DNA of 15,107 nt from the NCBI RefSeq assembly GCF_947179115.1, contig NZ_CAMXCI010000011.1:1-15107 (forward strand), given 5' to 3'. The position numbers and the translations under genes are program-made. Positions within the stretch are counted from its first letter, which is position 1. The number at the start of each line of letters is the position of its first letter. The notes under the pieces are model-generated. The model ran no database searches and had not been told where the DNA came from. It saw nothing but the letters and a program-made list of their open reading frames with translations. Of this stretch, positions 14,011-15,107 are shown in pieces. This DNA is from Commensalibacter papalotli (GTDB lineage Bacteria; Pseudomonadota; Alphaproteobacteria; Acetobacterales; Acetobacteraceae).

Positions 14011-14250
14011 TTAATTATTTTTGTATTTTTCTGAAAGAAATTCTCGCATTTCATCAGCTATTTTTGTTCCTCTACTTGCACAAGAGGTTTTTATAGCCGT
14101 ATGTAAGCTTAAAGGAATATCAATAGTTAAACGTTTCATGGGTTCTTCCTCAACTCGATTTTCAACCCACGCATCTGCCGTTGATGCCAATGTAGATTTA
14201 TGAATTGGTTTTGCACCAATAGTAATCTTTTTACCTAATTTTGTATTCAT
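14011..14250 (-). CDS. Ribbon-helix-helix plasmid partition protein, ParA partner (79 aa)
   Basis: The C-terminal half (39-76) is a ribbon-helix-helix DNA-binding fold: strand KRLTIDIPLSLH, then two helices in AIKTSCASRGTKIADEMREF. The N-terminal 37 residues are polar and probably flexible (KKITIGAKP, ADAWVENRVEEE), as in ParG-like proteins, where this tail stimulates the ATPase of the partner ParA. The start codon overlaps the parA stop by four bases (ATGA, 14247-14250), so the two are co-translated. It should bind the tandem repeats upstream of parA as centromere and repress the operon. Acting as the ParB of a small type Ib system is inferred from fold and context; sequence similarity to named ParG proteins is not claimed. 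Confidence 0.82.
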   Translation of the reverse strand: MNTKLGKKITIGAKPIHKSTLASTADAWVENRVEEEPMKRLTIDIPLSLHTAIKTSCASRGTKIADEMREFLSEKYKNN

Positions 14251-14876
14251 TTTAAAAACTCCATAATTTCTTTTACTACAGCTTTAATTTCTTTTGTAGC
14301 TAAGCTCTTTTCATCAATTTCACAAACGGCTTTTCCTTGCGCCGCAGATTCAGCAAAAATGACACGTTGTGTTATACTTGCTTCAAATGATGGTACAGAA
14401 TAAACTTCAAGCGCTTCTCTAACATCTCTACCAATTGCAGTATTTAAGATTTTACGATTAATTACAAATGCAGATTTGAGGTTTTGTTTATAGATCAGAG
14501 CTTCATTTATTAGTTTAATAATTTCATCTGCTGCCCATATATCATATGGGGATGGCTGTACAGGAATAAGTATAAGATCAGAAGCCATAATAGCACTTCG
14601 TGCTAAATCTGTTACACGAGGCGGGCTATCAATAATAACATAATCGTAGCCTTTAGCGATTTGATTTATTTCTTTGTGGATAGTTGCACGAGGTAAACCT
14701 ATAACAGAAAATAAAGGCTCCTCGTTACGTGCCGCGGCCCAATCAAGTGCACTTCCTTGTGGGTCAGCATCAATTAATAATACACGCGCTCCATTGCGTG
14801 AAAAAATAGCCGCCAAATTTATACTTAATGTTGTTTTCCCTACTCCACCTTTTTGGTTTAAAACTCCGATAATCAT
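14247..14876 (-). CDS. parA: ParA, deviant-Walker partition ATPase (209 aa)
   Basis: Small ParA/ParF-type ATPase that binds the nucleoid and moves plasmid copies apart. The deviant Walker A is at 8-16 (QKGGVGKTT, with signature lysine K9), the A' motif DADPQ at 36-40, and Walker B IDSPP at 82-86. ILIPVQPSPYDIWAADE (102-118) and VCEIDEKS are also typical. At about 209 residues without an N-terminal DNA-binding domain it belongs to the type Ib group. The ATG at 14876 has AAGGT nine bases upstream. The promoter is the TTGACA site at 14918-14945, overlapping the 16-base repeats. Confidence 0.95.
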   Translation of the reverse strand: MIIGVLNQKGGVGKTTLSINLAAIFSRNGARVLLIDADPQGSALDWAAARNEEPLFSVIGLPRATIHKEINQIAKGYDYVIIDSPPRVTDLARSAIMASDLILIPVQPSPYDIWAADEIIKLINEALIYKQNLKSAFVINRKILNTAIGRDVREALEVYSVPSFEASITQRVIFAESAAQGKAVCEIDEKSLATKEIKAVVKEIMEFLK

Positions 14877-14887
14877 ACACTTATACC

Positions 14888-14939
14888 TTTACGATTTTCA
14901 ACTTTTACGATTTTCAACTTTTACGATTTTACGTGTAAA
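14888..14939. repeat. Tandem 16-base repeats upstream of parA, candidate parS/operator
   Basis: TTTACGATTTT occurs at 14888, 14904 and 14920, exactly 16 bases apart. Finer reading shows six tandem 8-mers of the form TTTTACGA or TTTTCAAC, closing with TTTTACGT. The block ends in TTTAC-GT-GTAAA (14928-14939), a near palindrome. Short direct repeats ahead of parA are where ribbon-helix-helix partition proteins bind, both to build the partition complex and to repress the promoter lying in the block. Confidence 0.75.
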
Positions 14940-14945
14940 TGTCAA
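14918..14945 (-). promoter_or_regulatory. Predicted parA operon promoter
   Basis: On the minus strand a perfect TTGACA (14945-14940), 16 bases, then TAAAAG (14923-14918). The -10 lies inside the tandem repeats, which fits repression by the RHH protein. Confidence 0.55.
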
Positions 14946-15002
14946 CAACAAATACTTTACAATTGTATTAGCTGATTCAAATGGTATTGCAGTTCATTAA
15001 TA

Positions 15003-15107
15003 ATGAAAACCCCTGTCGTAAAATTGAAACGGGTACCAGAAAGATGTTTTGACTGTGGATCACAAGTAAAAGGACCAGAAGGGTTACAAAAAGAAACATC
15101 ATTTGGA
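15003..15107 (+). CDS. Start of an unrecognised gene with a CxxC motif (partial, 35+ codons)
   Basis: The frame opens MKTPVVKLKRVPERCFDCGS and stays open to the window edge, with PEGLQKETSFG at the end of what is seen. C15-x2-C18 may be half of a zinc ribbon or zinc finger. The stretch is less AT-rich than the intergenic DNA around it, and no stop occurs, which favours a real gene, but there is no clear ribosome site before the ATG. It is divergent from parA. I do not recognise the family. A gene of plasmid mobilisation or maintenance is possible by position only. Confidence 0.5.
   Translation, partial: MKTPVVKLKRVPERCFDCGSQVKGPEGLQKETSFG

Noticed and set aside
14674..15000. 108-codon open frame opposite parA
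   Set aside because: Shadow of parA in the opposite strand; no motif.
1..15107. tRNA or rRNA genes
   Set aside because: No cloverleaf-like or rRNA-like conserved stretch was seen on either strand.

Overview
The window looks like part of a plasmid from a low-G+C alphaproteobacterium, most likely an acetic acid bacterium (Acetobacteraceae; a Commensalibacter-like gut symbiont is my guess). Three things point there. The replication initiator at 12502-13542 belongs to the RPA family common on alphaproteobacterial plasmids. It sits beside iterons, a DnaA box and a ParA/ribbon-helix-helix partition pair. The left edge carries a broken OprB-type carbohydrate porin of the kind acetic acid bacteria encode in number. 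Organism and replicon assignment are inference; the sequence contains no rRNA or other taxonomic marker.

Layout, left to right. (1) 1-189: 5'-truncated porin remnant. (2) 198-3413, minus strand: a complete four-gene ferrous iron uptake operon, ftrABCD (P19-type periplasmic protein, cupredoxin, FTR1 permease, membrane polyferredoxin), with a Fur-box-like palindrome over its promoter at 3482-3509. (3) 3656-6040: an exostosin-like (GT47-type) glycosyltransferase gene enclosed by two 325-bp inverted repeats, about 97% identical, each carrying what looks like the tail of a decayed IS6-type transposase. (4) 6368-7927, minus: a GT2/GT92-like glycosyltransferase with a C-terminal accessory domain. 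(5) 7928-8870: a very AT-rich non-coding gap with promoters for the divergent genes. (6) 8871-10406, plus: a GT61-type glycosyltransferase with a C-terminal F5/8 type C (discoidin-like) domain. (7) 10440-11093, minus: debris, namely a frameshifted, tail-less serine recombinase and a relB/relE deletion scar. (8) 11247-11872, minus: an intact vapBC toxin-antitoxin pair with a palindromic operator. (9) 12502-14945: the plasmid maintenance core, with repA, the iteron origin, the RHH partition partner, parA and tandem repeats that look like the partition site and operator. (10) 15003-15107: start of an unrecognised gene with a CxxC motif.

How the parts work together. Rep/Par/VapBC keep the plasmid. 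The cargo is an acid/iron-related Fe(II) importer and three unrelated glycosyltransferases with no sugar-nucleotide synthesis, polymerase or flippase genes beside them. They therefore probably decorate an existing surface glycan or protein. The glycosyltransferase block is flanked by decayed IS and recombinase remnants and is visibly more AT-rich than the ftr operon, which suggests stepwise acquisition. The most notable untested idea is that the 325-bp inverted repeats could let the GT47-type gene segment invert.
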